This document shows positions 8,006 to 17,491 of a stretch of 64,000 nt of DNA, piece after piece. The translations under genes and the position numbers were made by a program. The number at the start of each line of letters is the position of its first letter. Positions within the stretch are counted from its first letter, which is position 1. The notes under the pieces were generated by a model. That model saw only the letters and a program-made list of their open reading frames with translations, was not told where the DNA came from and searched no databases. The stretch comes from Myxococcales bacterium (GTDB lineage: Bacteria > Myxococcota_A > Polyangia > Polyangiales > Polyangiaceae). The stretch is taken from the NCBI GenBank assembly GCA_016212965.1, contig JACRDA010000354.1:39033-103032 (forward strand), in the 5' to 3' direction.

Positions 8006-8638
8006 ATGAATCGGTTCTTGCTCGGTTGTGGACTCCTGGCGTGCCTCGGCGCCGGCTGCGGGTCGTCGCCCGGGGATAACGGGGGCGCGGGTCAGGGCGG
8101 CTACGGCACGACTGGCTCGAACACCGGTAATGCCGGTGGTGCGTGCTTGACCACGGACGAAATCCACGGCGCCGGCTATACCGGGTCGGTGTGCGCGGCC
8201 GACGACCTACGCTATTGGAGCGCCGGTGGGGCGCTGGAGGCAGGCGTGTGCATCCTGCACTGCTGGACGGGGAGCTCGCCGCCTGCGTGGAACGTGTGCC
8301 GCGACACTGGCGGGACGTCTTGCGGCATTGCCTGCTCCGGCCCGGGCGAGTGCCCGCCTGGAAGCTACTGCGACATGCGGATGGACCTGTCGTCGACCGC
8401 CTGTGAGCCTATCCCAAGTATTGGCTGGTATTGCACGGTGCCGACGTCCGACGTCGATGTATGTCTGCACTCGGGCTTGTTCAAGACGTGCCCGGGCGCG
8501 GGCGGTCAGGGCGGTCTGGGGTCGGGGGGGCAAGGGGCGGCGAGTGGAGCCTGCGAGGACGGCTGCGCCGCCCTGCGCGCGGAGCGTCCGTACTATCAGT
8601 ACGCGTACTGGTTCGAGGGCTGCGGCGGCGGCGGGTGA
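8006..8638 (+). CDS. Cys-rich secreted lipoprotein, hypothetical
   Basis: MNRFLLGCGLLACLGAGCGSS lipobox; G/S/N linker then many Cys; upstream GGAGG (ttttggaggagcctaccATG). Confidence 0.75.
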   Translation: MNRFLLGCGLLACLGAGCGSSPGDNGGAGQGGYGTTGSNTGNAGGACLTTDEIHGAGYTGSVCAADDLRYWSAGGALEAGVCILHCWTGSSPPAWNVCRDTGGTSCGIACSGPGECPPGSYCDMRMDLSSTACEPIPSIGWYCTVPTSDVDVCLHSGLFKTCPGAGGQGGLGSGGQGAASGACEDGCAALRAERPYYQYAYWFEGCGGGG

Positions 8639-8679
8639 GTCTTTCGCGCGCGCTCGAGGTCGAGCTCGCTCGGCTCATG

Positions 8680-8721
8680 GCCAACAGCTAATAGCTAATG
8701 GCTAACGGCTAACGGCTAATC
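8680..8721. repeat. 7-bp tandem repeat (GCTAAYR)n, about 6 copies
   Basis: gccaaca gctaata gctaatg gctaacg gctaacg gctaatc; overlaps the stop of thrC on the minus strand. Confidence 0.85.
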
Positions 8722-10022
8722 ACGATCGCCCGCTCGACCGCGTCCGCCTCGGCCGGGAGCTCGAGCGGCGGGTTGGCGAGCGCCGAGTCGACCCCGGCGA
8801 TGGCGCGCTCGTGGTAGCGCACCTTCCACTCGGTGAACTTGAGGGCGTTGGCCGTCGACACGACGACGACCCGCTCGCCCTCGGCGATGACGCCCGCGCG
8901 CCGGCACTTCTCGGTCGCGGCGAGCGCCACGGCCGTGTGGGGGCACACGTAGAGGCCGGAGCGGTCGGCGCGCGCCCCCGCCAGGCAGAGCTCCTCTTCC
9001 GTCGCCTGCTCCACGACGCCGTGTGTCGCCTCGAGGGCCCGGAGCGCGCGCGGCGCGCTCACCGGGTTGCCGATCTGGATCGCGCTCGCGAGGGTCGTCT
9101 CGGCGCGAACCGGCGTGACGGCCGTCTGGTCGCGGAAGGCGCGGTAGAGCGGGTTCGCGCGCTCGGCCTGCGCGAGCAAGAGGCGCGGCAGCCGGTCGGT
9201 GAGCCCGAGGTCGCGGAGGAGCTGGAAACCTTTGTAGATGGCGTAGCCGTTGCCGAGGTTGCCGCTCGGCACGACCACCCAGTCGGGCACCTGCCAGTCG
9301 AGGTCCTCGGCGATCTCGAAGGCGACCGTCTTCTGGCCCTCGAGGCGGAGCGCGTTCATCGAGTTGGCGAGGTAGAGCACGCCGCGCGACGCGAGCTCGT
9401 CGATGACGCGCATGCAGGCGTCGAAGTCGCCGTCGAGCGCGAGCACGCGCGCGCCCGAGGCGATCGGTTGCACGAGCTGCGCCGTCGACACCTTGCCGCG
9501 GGGCAGGAGCACGACGACGGGTAGCTCCGCTCGGGCGCCGTAGGCCGCGAGCGCCGCCGAGGTGTCGCCGGTGGAGGCGCAGCCGACGGCCCGGATGGGG
9601 CGACCGCGGCGCACGGCGTCGTGCACCATCGACACGAGCACCGTCATGCCGAGGTCCTTGAAGGAGCCGGTGTGGCTGTTGCCGCAGAGCTTGAGCCAGA
9701 GGTCCGGGACGCCGAGCGCTGCTCCGAAGCGTCGGGCCGGCAGGAGCGTGCTCCGGCCCTCGCCGAGGCTCACGACCGAGGCCGGATCGAGCTCGGGCGC
9801 GACGAGCTCCTTCCGGTCCCAGACGCCCGAGCCGCCCGGGCGCGCCCGCCGCTCGCGGAAGAGCGCGCGCCAGTCCGCGGCGCTCCGGCTCTGGAGGGCC
9901 GGCAGATCGTGCGCCACGTCGAGCAGCGAGCCGCAGCGCGGGCACCGGTACACGGGCGCCGTGAGCTCGAGCTCCACGCCTTCGCAGCCACGGAAGCACT
10001 TCAGTCGGGCGGAGGGATGCAT
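8709..10022 (-). CDS. thrC: Threonine synthase
   Basis: 437 aa, PLP fold type II: NSHTGSFKDLGMTVLVSMV, GCASTGDTSAALAAYGARA, PSGNLGNGYAIYKGF; N-terminal zinc-ribbon-like YRCPRCGSLL. Confidence 0.9.
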   Translation of the reverse strand: MHPSARLKCFRGCEGVELELTAPVYRCPRCGSLLDVAHDLPALQSRSAADWRALFRERRARPGGSGVWDRKELVAPELDPASVVSLGEGRSTLLPARRFGAALGVPDLWLKLCGNSHTGSFKDLGMTVLVSMVHDAVRRGRPIRAVGCASTGDTSAALAAYGARAELPVVVLLPRGKVSTAQLVQPIASGARVLALDGDFDACMRVIDELASRGVLYLANSMNALRLEGQKTVAFEIAEDLDWQVPDWVVVPSGNLGNGYAIYKGFQLLRDLGLTDRLPRLLLAQAERANPLYRAFRDQTAVTPVRAETTLASAIQIGNPVSAPRALRALEATHGVVEQATEEELCLAGARADRSGLYVCPHTAVALAATEKCRRAGVIAEGERVVVVSTANALKFTEWKVRYHERAIAGVDSALANPPLELPAEADAVERAIVISR

Positions 10023-10072
10023 GTCGAACGCTTCGAACCTCGTGGTGCGCGCCTCGTCACGTCGTCACGGCG

Positions 10073-10945
10073 TCACGTCGCCGCGTCGCGGCGCGCGCGC
10101 TCGCGCCGCGCGAGCCAGAGCATGCCCCCGAAGGCTGCAAGCCCGAGGAGCGCGGAGCCGAGCTCCCACGCGAGCGGCACCTCGAGCGCGCCGCAGGGCG
10201 GGAGCTCGACCGCATCCGGAGCCGTCGGGGCCGCCGCGAAGTAGAGCAGCGCGATGCTCGTGGCGTTGAAGCAGCCGTGCAGGATGAGCGGCGGCCAGAG
10301 CGAGCCCGTCGCGTGGCGCACCCAGCCGAGGCACAGGGCCATGGGGAGGATCGCCAGGGCCTGCCGGGGCTCGACGTGGGCGAGCGCGAAGCAGAGGCCC
10401 GTCCAGGCGATGACCTCGATGGGGCGGCGCGTGAGAGCGAGCCGGCCGAAGAGCGCGCCGCGGAAGATCACCTCCTCGCACGCGGGCACGGCGAGCACGA
10501 CCGCCGCGACGAGCACGCCCTGCTGCGTGGTGCCGGCGGCCCGGAAGATGAGCTCGAAGCAGACGTCGGGCTCGGCCGGCGGCCACAAGAGGCGCACGAG
10601 CTCGTAGAGCCGGTCGGCGGAGAGGTTGAGCCCGGCCCCGAGCAGCGCCGCGAGCCCGTAGAAGCCGGGGTGCACGGCGCGCGCGGCGACGAACTCGCGG
10701 ATGCTCGCGTCGGGCCCGTGGACGCGCAGGAGCGCGAACAGCCCGAGCCCGTAGACCGCCACCTGGCACACGACGGGGGTGACCGGATCGACCGCGCCGG
10801 CGCGACCGAGGCCGGCGATGAGGAGCATGAGCGCGAGCGTGAGCCCGGCCGCCCAGAGCGCCGCGAGGAGCAGCGTCATCGGTCGCCCGTCGTCCCCGCC
10901 GGGGCGGAGGCTCCGCGAGCCGCGAGGCGCGCCGGGCTCGCTCAT
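10073..10945 (-). CDS. CPBP-family intramembrane metalloprotease (CAAX protease-like)
   Basis: Multi-TM; motifs EEVIFRGALFGRLA, FALAHVEP, HGCFNATS. Start MSEPGAPRG at 10945. Confidence 0.85.
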   Translation of the reverse strand: MSEPGAPRGSRSLRPGGDDGRPMTLLLAALWAAGLTLALMLLIAGLGRAGAVDPVTPVVCQVAVYGLGLFALLRVHGPDASIREFVAARAVHPGFYGLAALLGAGLNLSADRLYELVRLLWPPAEPDVCFELIFRAAGTTQQGVLVAAVVLAVPACEEVIFRGALFGRLALTRRPIEVIAWTGLCFALAHVEPRQALAILPMALCLGWVRHATGSLWPPLILHGCFNATSIALLYFAAAPTAPDAVELPPCGALEVPLAWELGSALLGLAAFGGMLWLARRERARRDAAT

Positions 10946-12597
10946 CGGTTGCGCGGGTGCGCCGGCACGCCGCGCCGGATGATGGTGTCCTCGCACAGGT
11001 GCTCGTCCTGTTGCGGGTGGTCGAGCGTGTAGTGCAGGCCGCGGCTCTCGTGGCGGCTCGCGGCCGAGGCCACGATGAGCTCGGCGACGGTCGCGATGTT
11101 GCGCAGCTCGAGCAAGTCGCGCGTGACGAGGTGGCGCCAGTAGTACTCGCGGATCTCCTCCTGCAAGAGCGCGATGCGGCGCGCGGCGCGGCGGAGGCGG
11201 GAGTCCGAGCGCACGATGCCGACGTAGTTCCACATCGTGCGCCGGAGCTCGTCCCAGTTGTGCGCCACGACGACGGCCTCGTCGCTCGGGACGGCCGAGC
11301 CGGTGGTCCACTCCGGCACGGTCGGCAAGGGCGCCGCGCGGAGCGCCCCGATCTCCTCGCCGAGCGTGACCGCGGCCCGGTGGCCGAACACGAGGCCCTC
11401 GAGGAGCGAGTTCGACGCCAGGCGGTTGGCGCCGTGCAGGCCGGTGAAGGCGCACTCACCGACCGCGAAGAGGCCGGGGATGGTCGTGCGACCGTGCATG
11501 TCGGTCGTGATGCCGCCGCACATGTAATGGGCCGCCGGAACGACCGGGATGGGCTCGCGCGTGATGTCGAGCCCGAAGCTCAGGCAGGCCTCGTGGATGG
11601 TCGGGAAGTGCTTCGTGACGAAGCTCGCCGGCTTGTGGGTGATGTCGAGCAGGACGTGCTCGACGCCGAGGCGCTTCATCTCGTAGTCGATGGCGCGCGC
11701 CACGATGTCGCGCGGCGCGAGCTCCTTGCGGGCGTCGTGCCTCTCCATGAAGGCCGTGCCGTCGGGCAGGCGCAGGATCGCGCCCTCGCCGCGCAGCGCC
11801 TCGCTGATGAGGAAGCTCTTGGCCTTCGGGTGGAAGAGGCAGGTCGGGTGGAACTGGTAGAACTCCATGTTCCCGATCTCGGCCCCGGCCCGGTAGGCCA
11901 TGGCCACGCCGTCGCCGGTCGCGACGTCGGGGTTCGTCGTGTAGAGGTACACCTTGCCGGCGCCGCCCGCGGCGAGCACGGTCGCGCGCGCCAGGAACGT
12001 CTCGACCCTGGGGACCGTCGAGCCGGCCCCCGCGGCGGCCTCGCTCCCCGAGGGCGCGCCCTTCTCGTTCAGGACGTAGGCGCCCACGCAGCGCTCGGGC
12101 CCGCCGTAGTTCGTGAGCATGATGAGGTCGATGGCCGTGTGGCCGTCGAGGATGCGGATGTTCGGGTGGCGCGCGCAGGCCGCGAGCAGCGCCCGGGTCA
12201 CCTCGCGGCCCGTGGCGTCGGTCGCGTGGACCACGCGCCGCGCCGAGTGGCCGCCCTCGCGCGTCAGGCTGAGCGCGCCCGACTCGTCGACGTCGAACGC
12301 CGCGCCGCGCAGACGCAGCTCGGCGATGCGCGCCGGCCCGTCGCGCACCGTGCGCTCGACCGCGACCTCGTGGCACAGGCCCGCGCCCGCGACGAGCGTG
12401 TCGCGGATGTGCGCGTCGAAGGTGTCGGTGGGGTCCGTCACGGCCGCGATGCCGCCCTGCGCGTACGTCGAGTTCGACTCCTCGGGGGCGCGCTTGGTCA
12501 CGAGCGTGACCTCGCCTGCCGCGGCGGCGTCGAGCGCGAACGTGAGGCCGGCGACGCCGCTGCCGATGACCAGGAAGTCGGTGTGGATGGGAGACAC
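10942..12597 (-). CDS. nadB: L-aspartate oxidase
   Basis: FLVIGSGVAGLTFALDAA, NSTYAQGGIAAVTD, HPTCLFHP, HYMCGGITTDMHGRTTIPGLFAVGECAFTGLHGANRLASNSLLEGLVFG. GTG start at 12597; 4-bp overlap with the downstream CPBP gene. Confidence 0.93.
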   Translation of the reverse strand: MSPIHTDFLVIGSGVAGLTFALDAAAAGEVTLVTKRAPEESNSTYAQGGIAAVTDPTDTFDAHIRDTLVAGAGLCHEVAVERTVRDGPARIAELRLRGAAFDVDESGALSLTREGGHSARRVVHATDATGREVTRALLAACARHPNIRILDGHTAIDLIMLTNYGGPERCVGAYVLNEKGAPSGSEAAAGAGSTVPRVETFLARATVLAAGGAGKVYLYTTNPDVATGDGVAMAYRAGAEIGNMEFYQFHPTCLFHPKAKSFLISEALRGEGAILRLPDGTAFMERHDARKELAPRDIVARAIDYEMKRLGVEHVLLDITHKPASFVTKHFPTIHEACLSFGLDITREPIPVVPAAHYMCGGITTDMHGRTTIPGLFAVGECAFTGLHGANRLASNSLLEGLVFGHRAAVTLGEEIGALRAAPLPTVPEWTTGSAVPSDEAVVVAHNWDELRRTMWNYVGIVRSDSRLRRAARRIALLQEEIREYYWRHLVTRDLLELRNIATVAELIVASAASRHESRGLHYTLDHPQQDEHLCEDTIIRRGVPAHPRNR

Positions 12598-12794
12598 GGC
12601 GCCCGGAGCGTAGACGAAGGCCGCCCGAGCGCAAACCGCGAGCCGAAAAGCGGACATAAGCGCCGATTTCGTGAGCGCAAGCCGGCATTTGGGCCACCAC
12701 GGCGGCCGCGGAAACGTGCTACTAGCCAGGGCCTGACGCGCCGCGCCACGCTCGTTGCGCGGCTCGCGCCCCGCCCTAGCCATAGGAGCAGAAT

Positions 12795-13619
12795 GTGAAG
12801 ATCCTCGTTCCGCTCAAGCGCGTTGCCGACCCCGACAACGCCAACAAGGTGAAGATCCCCGCGGACGGCAGCCGCATCGAGACGACCGGGCTCGAGTGGA
12901 AGCCGAACCCCTTCGACGAGTACGCGCTCGAGGCCGCGCTGCGGCTCACCGAGGACGGCAAGGCTCCGAAGGTGCGCGCCGGTGAGGTCGTCGTCGTGAC
13001 CTTCGGCCCCGCCGAGACCGACACGACGCTCCGCGCCGCGCTCGCGACCGGTGCCGACCGGGCCATCCGCGTCGAGTGCAAGGACGAGGAGCTCGACGGC
13101 CTGGTCGTCGCGCGCGCCCTCGCCAAGCTCGTCGAGACGGAGAAGCCGGATCTCGTGCTGCTCGGCAAGCAGGCGGTCGACGGCGACACGAACCAGGTGG
13201 GCCAGATCCTGGCGGAGCTGCTCGACTGGCCGATGGCGACCTTCGCCGCGACCATCCGCGAGGAGGCGGGCGGGCTGCTCGTCGGCCGCGAGGTCGACGG
13301 CGGCGTGTACTCGGTGCGCGTGAAGTTCCCGGCCGTCGTGACCGGAGATCTTCGCATCGTCAACGCGCAGAGCGTCTACTCGCTGAAGACCGACAAGGCC
13401 TTCAAGTACGCCGACGGCGTGCGCTTCGCGGCGCTGCCGGCGATCATGCAGGCGCGCAAGAAGCCGCTGCTCGTCAAGAAGCTCGCCGAGCTCGCCGCGG
13501 GCGCGCCCGTCGCGCGCTACCTCAAGTACGAGGCGCCCCCCCAGCGCAAGGCGGGCATCAAGGTGAAGGACGTCGACGAGCTCGTGTCCCGCCTGAAGAA
13601 CGAAGCGAAGGTCCTGTGA
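12795..13619 (+). CDS. etfB: Electron transfer flavoprotein subunit beta
   Basis: MKILVPLKRVADPDNANKV..., LLGKQAVDGDTNQVGQILAELLDWPMATFA; followed by etfA. Confidence 0.95.
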   Translation: MKILVPLKRVADPDNANKVKIPADGSRIETTGLEWKPNPFDEYALEAALRLTEDGKAPKVRAGEVVVVTFGPAETDTTLRAALATGADRAIRVECKDEELDGLVVARALAKLVETEKPDLVLLGKQAVDGDTNQVGQILAELLDWPMATFAATIREEAGGLLVGREVDGGVYSVRVKFPAVVTGDLRIVNAQSVYSLKTDKAFKYADGVRFAALPAIMQARKKPLLVKKLAELAAGAPVARYLKYEAPPQRKAGIKVKDVDELVSRLKNEAKVL

Positions 13620-13634
13620 GCGGAGGAGATCCCA

Positions 13635-14606
13635 ATGGCTGACATTCTCGTCGTGGCTGAATTTGGGGAAGGCAAGCTCAAGAAGACGACCCACTCGGCG
13701 CTGACCTTCGCGCGCCAGGCCAGCAAGGCGCTCGGCGGGGGCTTCGCGATCCTCGTCGTCGGCAAGGGCCTCGACGCCGCCGCGCAGGAGCTCGCGGGCT
13801 TCGGCGCCACGAAGGTGCTCGTCGCCGACGATCCGTCGCTCGAGCGCTACCTCGCGGAGCGCTACGCGCCCATCGTGGCCGCGGTCGCGAAGAGCTACGC
13901 CGTCGTGGTCGCGACGGCGAGCGCCTTCGGCAAGGACCTCGTCCCGCGCGTGGCGGGGCGCCTCGCGGCGGGCTACGCGGCCGACATCACCGACGTCGTC
14001 GCCGACGGCGGCAAGCTCACCTACAAGCGGCCGATGTACGCCGGCAACGCCTTCGGCATGTGCCAGCTGTCGAGCCCGCAGGAGCTCGTCACGGTGCGAC
14101 AGAGCGCGTTCGCACCGGCCGAGCCCTCGGGTGGAGCCTCGCCGGTCGAGAAGGTGGCCGTCGTCGCGCCGGGCAAGGCGAACGAGCGCATCGAGTTCGT
14201 GAGCTTCGACCAGGTCAAGAGCGAGCGCCCCGAGCTCGCCGAGGCGAAGGTCGTGGTCTCGGGCGGTCGCGCGATGAAGGAGCAGTTCTACACCCTGCTC
14301 AATCCGCTCGCGGACCTCTTCGGCGCCGCGGTCGGAGCGAGCCGCGCGGCCTGCGACGCCGGCTACTGCGGCCCCGAGCTGCAGGTCGGTCAGACCGGCA
14401 AGGTCGTGGCCCCGCAGCTCTACTTCGCCATCGGCATCTCGGGCGCCATCCAGCACGTGGCCGGCATGAAGAGCAGCAAGGTCATCGTGGCCATCAACAA
14501 GGACGCCGAGGCGCCGATCTTCCAGATCGCGGACTACGGCCTCGTGGCCGACCTCTTCAAGGTCCTGCCCGAGCTCGTCGAGAAGCTGAAGATCGCCAAG
14601 GCCTGA
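13635..14606 (+). CDS. etfA: Electron transfer flavoprotein subunit alpha
   Basis: [87 protein letters not shown]. Confidence 0.95.
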   Translation: MADILVVAEFGEGKLKKTTHSALTFARQASKALGGGFAILVVGKGLDAAAQELAGFGATKVLVADDPSLERYLAERYAPIVAAVAKSYAVVVATASAFGKDLVPRVAGRLAAGYAADITDVVADGGKLTYKRPMYAGNAFGMCQLSSPQELVTVRQSAFAPAEPSGGASPVEKVAVVAPGKANERIEFVSFDQVKSERPELAEAKVVVSGGRAMKEQFYTLLNPLADLFGAAVGASRAACDAGYCGPELQVGQTGKVVAPQLYFAIGISGAIQHVAGMKSSKVIVAINKDAEAPIFQIADYGLVADLFKVLPELVEKLKIAKA

Positions 14607-14614
14607 GAGCGCCG

Positions 14615-14938
14615 GTGGCGTACACGCCGCTACCGTTCGAGGGCCTCGGCTGGCAGGCGGGCGGGCACCCGCTCGAGCTGAAGAAGCTCGTCGCGGGTGC
14701 CGGGCCCGTGGTGCTGCTCGCCTTCGAGCCCGGCTTCGAGGACCCGAACGTGTGCGTGCGGGGCCACGTGCTCTACGTGGTCGAGGGCACGCTCCGCCTC
14801 GAGCTCGACGCGGGCGCGGTCGACGTCGCGGCCGGAGAGGGCTGCGTGCTCGACCCCGGCACGCGCCACCGGGCGAAGAACGTGGGCCCGGGGCGCGTCG
14901 TGTCGTTCGTGGTGTCGTTCGACCAGCCGCTCGGCTGA
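14615..14938 (+). CDS. Cupin-domain protein
   Basis: VRGHVLYVVEGTLRLELDAGAVDVAAGEGCVLDPGTRHRAKNVGPGRVVSFVV; GTG start 8 nt after the etfA stop. Confidence 0.75.
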   Translation: MAYTPLPFEGLGWQAGGHPLELKKLVAGAGPVVLLAFEPGFEDPNVCVRGHVLYVVEGTLRLELDAGAVDVAAGEGCVLDPGTRHRAKNVGPGRVVSFVVSFDQPLG

Positions 14939-14964
14939 GGACGCGCTCGCCGCCGCTCCGCGCC

Positions 14965-15198
14965 TCAGCGCCCCGCCCGGGGCGTCATGCTCCGCCGCAG
15001 CGTGTTGATGGTGCGCGTGACGGCGGCGCACTCCTTCAGGATGCTCTGCGAGATGGCGCGCGCCGCGGTGCCGTCCTCGACCGTCTTCGTGGCCTCGGTG
15101 AGGGCGTGGCGCAGGAGCAGCGTGAGCTGCCGGTGGAGCTCGTCGACCTCGTGATCGGAGCTGAAGGTGAGCGTGCGCGTCTCGGGGTCGTATTTCAT
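14965..15198 (-). CDS. Small hypothetical protein (77 aa)
   Basis: MKYDPETRTLTFSSDHEVDELHRQLTLLLRHALTEATKTVEDGTAARAISQSILKECAAVTRTINTLRRSM; codirectional and just downstream of the KAS III-like gene. Confidence 0.5.
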   Translation of the reverse strand: MKYDPETRTLTFSSDHEVDELHRQLTLLLRHALTEATKTVEDGTAARAISQSILKECAAVTRTINTLRRSMTPRAGR

Positions 15199-15221
15199 GA
15201 AGGGAACGGACGCCTTCTTCC

Positions 15222-16205
15222 TCAATCGAGCTCGAAGAGCGCGCTCGCCCACGACAGGCCCGAGCCGACGACGTTGAGCGACACCCGGTCGCCGGGGCGC
15301 AGATCGTCCCAGCGCTGCGACAGGACGGCGGGGGCGCCGGCCGAGGACTGGTTGCCGAAGTGGACGATGTTGAACAGGTGCCGGTCCTCGGCGACGTCGC
15401 AGCGTCCCGCGACGCTCTTCAGCATCGTGAGGTTCGCCTGGTGACCGATGAAGTAGAGGTTCGGGCGGCGCTCGGGGCCGACCGCCTCCTGGTGCGCCTG
15501 GTGGAGCTCGCTCATGCGCTTGATGGCGAACTTCTGCACGCGCGCGCCGTTCTGGCCGAAGTGCCCGGTGCGGCGGATCCACACGTCGTCGGCGCCGCTC
15601 GGGGCCGAGCCGAAGCAGGTGTGGGTCACGCGCACCTTCGACGGCACGCGCGTCGAGATGACGGCCGCTGCGGTGGCGTCGCCGAACAGGATCGCCGTCG
15701 TCCGGTCGGTGTAGTCGACGACGCGCGTGATGTTCTCGGGCACGACCACGAGCCCGAAGTCGGGCGCGGCGTCGCCGAGGTGCGAGAAGAAGTGGAGCTG
15801 CGCGCCGAAGGACGAGCACGCCGCCGAGAAGTCGATGGCCGGGCACTCGATGCCGAGCTCCTTCGCGATGGTGGCGGCCTCGGCCGGGATGCACATGTCG
15901 GGCGAGCAGCCACCCGCGAGCACGAGCCCGATCTGCCCGGGCTCGACGCCGGCCCGGCCGAGCGCCATCTTCGCCGCGAGCGCGCCGGTCTTGCGGTTCG
16001 GGTAGACGGCGGCCTCCTGCGCGGCGCGCAGATCGCGGCAGCGCGTCTCCTTGATGAAGTCGAGCGGCAGCACGGTGCGCCGTTCCCGGATGCCGACGCG
16101 CGACAGGATCCACTCGTCGGTGGTGCCGATGTCGAGCGACTCGAGGAAGGCGTTGGAGAGGACGTTCTCTGGGTGGAAGTGGCCGAGGCCGTGCAGGTAC
16201 AGCAT
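15222..16205 (-). CDS. Beta-ketoacyl-ACP synthase III-like (FabH family)
   Basis: DFSAACSSFGAQLHFF (Cys), FIGHQANLTML (His), VHFGNQSSAGAPAVL (Asn), VGSGLSWASALFEL. Confidence 0.88.
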   Translation of the reverse strand: MLYLHGLGHFHPENVLSNAFLESLDIGTTDEWILSRVGIRERRTVLPLDFIKETRCRDLRAAQEAAVYPNRKTGALAAKMALGRAGVEPGQIGLVLAGGCSPDMCIPAEAATIAKELGIECPAIDFSAACSSFGAQLHFFSHLGDAAPDFGLVVVPENITRVVDYTDRTTAILFGDATAAAVISTRVPSKVRVTHTCFGSAPSGADDVWIRRTGHFGQNGARVQKFAIKRMSELHQAHQEAVGPERRPNLYFIGHQANLTMLKSVAGRCDVAEDRHLFNIVHFGNQSSAGAPAVLSQRWDDLRPGDRVSLNVVGSGLSWASALFELD

Positions 16206-16288
16206 CTGCCGGGGGCAGTTAGCACATGCGCGGCGCGGAGATCACCGCCGCAACCACGCCGCGGCGCGTCGTGCGCGGCGCGACGTGG

Positions 16289-17386
16289 TCAACCCTCGGC
16301 GGCGGAGGCCCACGGGGCGGGTCGGCCGATCTTCGCCCAGAGCGCGAGGCCGTACGCGCGACCGAGCGCGCTCGCTGGCAGGTAGCAGTCGGGCTCGACG
16401 CGCTGCGGGGCGAGCACGGGCGGCGGGGCGGTCGGCTCGAGCAGCCGATCGAGGTCGGCGACGAGGTCCGCCGCCGAGGCGTAGCGGTTGTCGGGGTGTT
16501 TGCGCAGCAGCGTCAGGACCACGGCGTCGAGGTCTTTGCCGAGCTCCTCCCGCAGCCACGACGGCGGCGGGGGCTGGCTCGCGAGCTGGTGGGCGAGGTA
16601 GTCCTCGACGCTCGAGCCGCCGAAGGGCGTCTCGCCCGTGAACGCCCGGTAGAGGACGGTCCCGAGGCCGTAGAGGTCGGTGCGCGCGTCGCTCGGATCG
16701 GCGACGACCTGCTCGGGGGCCATGTACTCGACCGTGCCGAGCACCGTGCCGGCGTCGGTGATGCGGCGCTCGCGCAGAGAGGCCATGCCGAAGTCGATGA
16801 GCTTGACCCCGTGGGGCGCGCCGCCCTCGCTCGGCAGGACCAGGTTCCCGGGCTTGATGTCGCGGTGCACGACCCCGGACGCATGGACGGCGTCGAGCCC
16901 GAGCGCCGCCTGCCGCGCCACCTCGAGGGCGAGGAACGGGGCCATGGGCCCGAGCCGGCGCAGGTGACCGTCGAGCGATTCGCCGCGCACGAGCTCCATC
17001 ACCATGAAGGGGACCCCATCGACCTCGCCGCAGTCGTGCGTGCGGACCACGTTCGGGTGTCGGATGCGCATCGTGGCGCGCGCCTCGACGAGGAAGCGCT
17101 CGCGCTGCGTCGCGTCGTCCGCGACCTCGGGCGCGAGGATCTTGAGCGCTACCTTGCGGTCGAACCGGAGGTCGTCCGCGACGTAGACGCGCGCCATCGC
17201 GCCCGTCCCGAGCAGGCGCCGCGGCACGTAACGGTCGGCGATGCGCACGTCGACGGGCCAGGCCTGATCGGCCGTGGCGTGGGCCTCGAGCAGGGGGGTC
17301 CCGTCCCGCGGGCAGTAGCGCTCCCCGCCCGTGAAGTCCCCGTAGCAGCGGGTGCAGAAGCTTCTCTGTGGTGGCAGTGGCTGCAC
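16289..17386 (-). CDS. Serine/threonine protein kinase with N-terminal zinc-ribbon-like motif
   Basis: HRDIKPGNLVL, LIDFGMASL, GTVEYMAPEQV; N-term CTRCYGDFTGGERYCPRDGTPL. Confidence 0.92.
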   Translation of the reverse strand: MQPLPPQRSFCTRCYGDFTGGERYCPRDGTPLLEAHATADQAWPVDVRIADRYVPRRLLGTGAMARVYVADDLRFDRKVALKILAPEVADDATQRERFLVEARATMRIRHPNVVRTHDCGEVDGVPFMVMELVRGESLDGHLRRLGPMAPFLALEVARQAALGLDAVHASGVVHRDIKPGNLVLPSEGGAPHGVKLIDFGMASLRERRITDAGTVLGTVEYMAPEQVVADPSDARTDLYGLGTVLYRAFTGETPFGGSSVEDYLAHQLASQPPPPSWLREELGKDLDAVVLTLLRKHPDNRYASAADLVADLDRLLEPTAPPPVLAPQRVEPDCYLPASALGRAYGLALWAKIGRPAPWASAAEG

Positions 17387-17491
17387 GCGAACCCTCGGGG
17401 CCCCTCGTGGCGGGCGTTCGGTGCGAGGATGCGGGGGAAGGGCGCAGAGCGCAAGTCGGTGTCGGCTAGCCCACCCGCGGGCGACATCGAC

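Noticed and set aside
10030-10080. Short GTCACG/CGTCACG repetition between thrC and the CPBP gene
   Set aside because: Only about three imperfect copies of a common GC-rich hexamer; not distinguishable from compositional bias.
10957-12798. 613-aa + strand ORF antisense to nadB
   Set aside because: Shadow ORF; nadB motifs on the minus strand are decisive.
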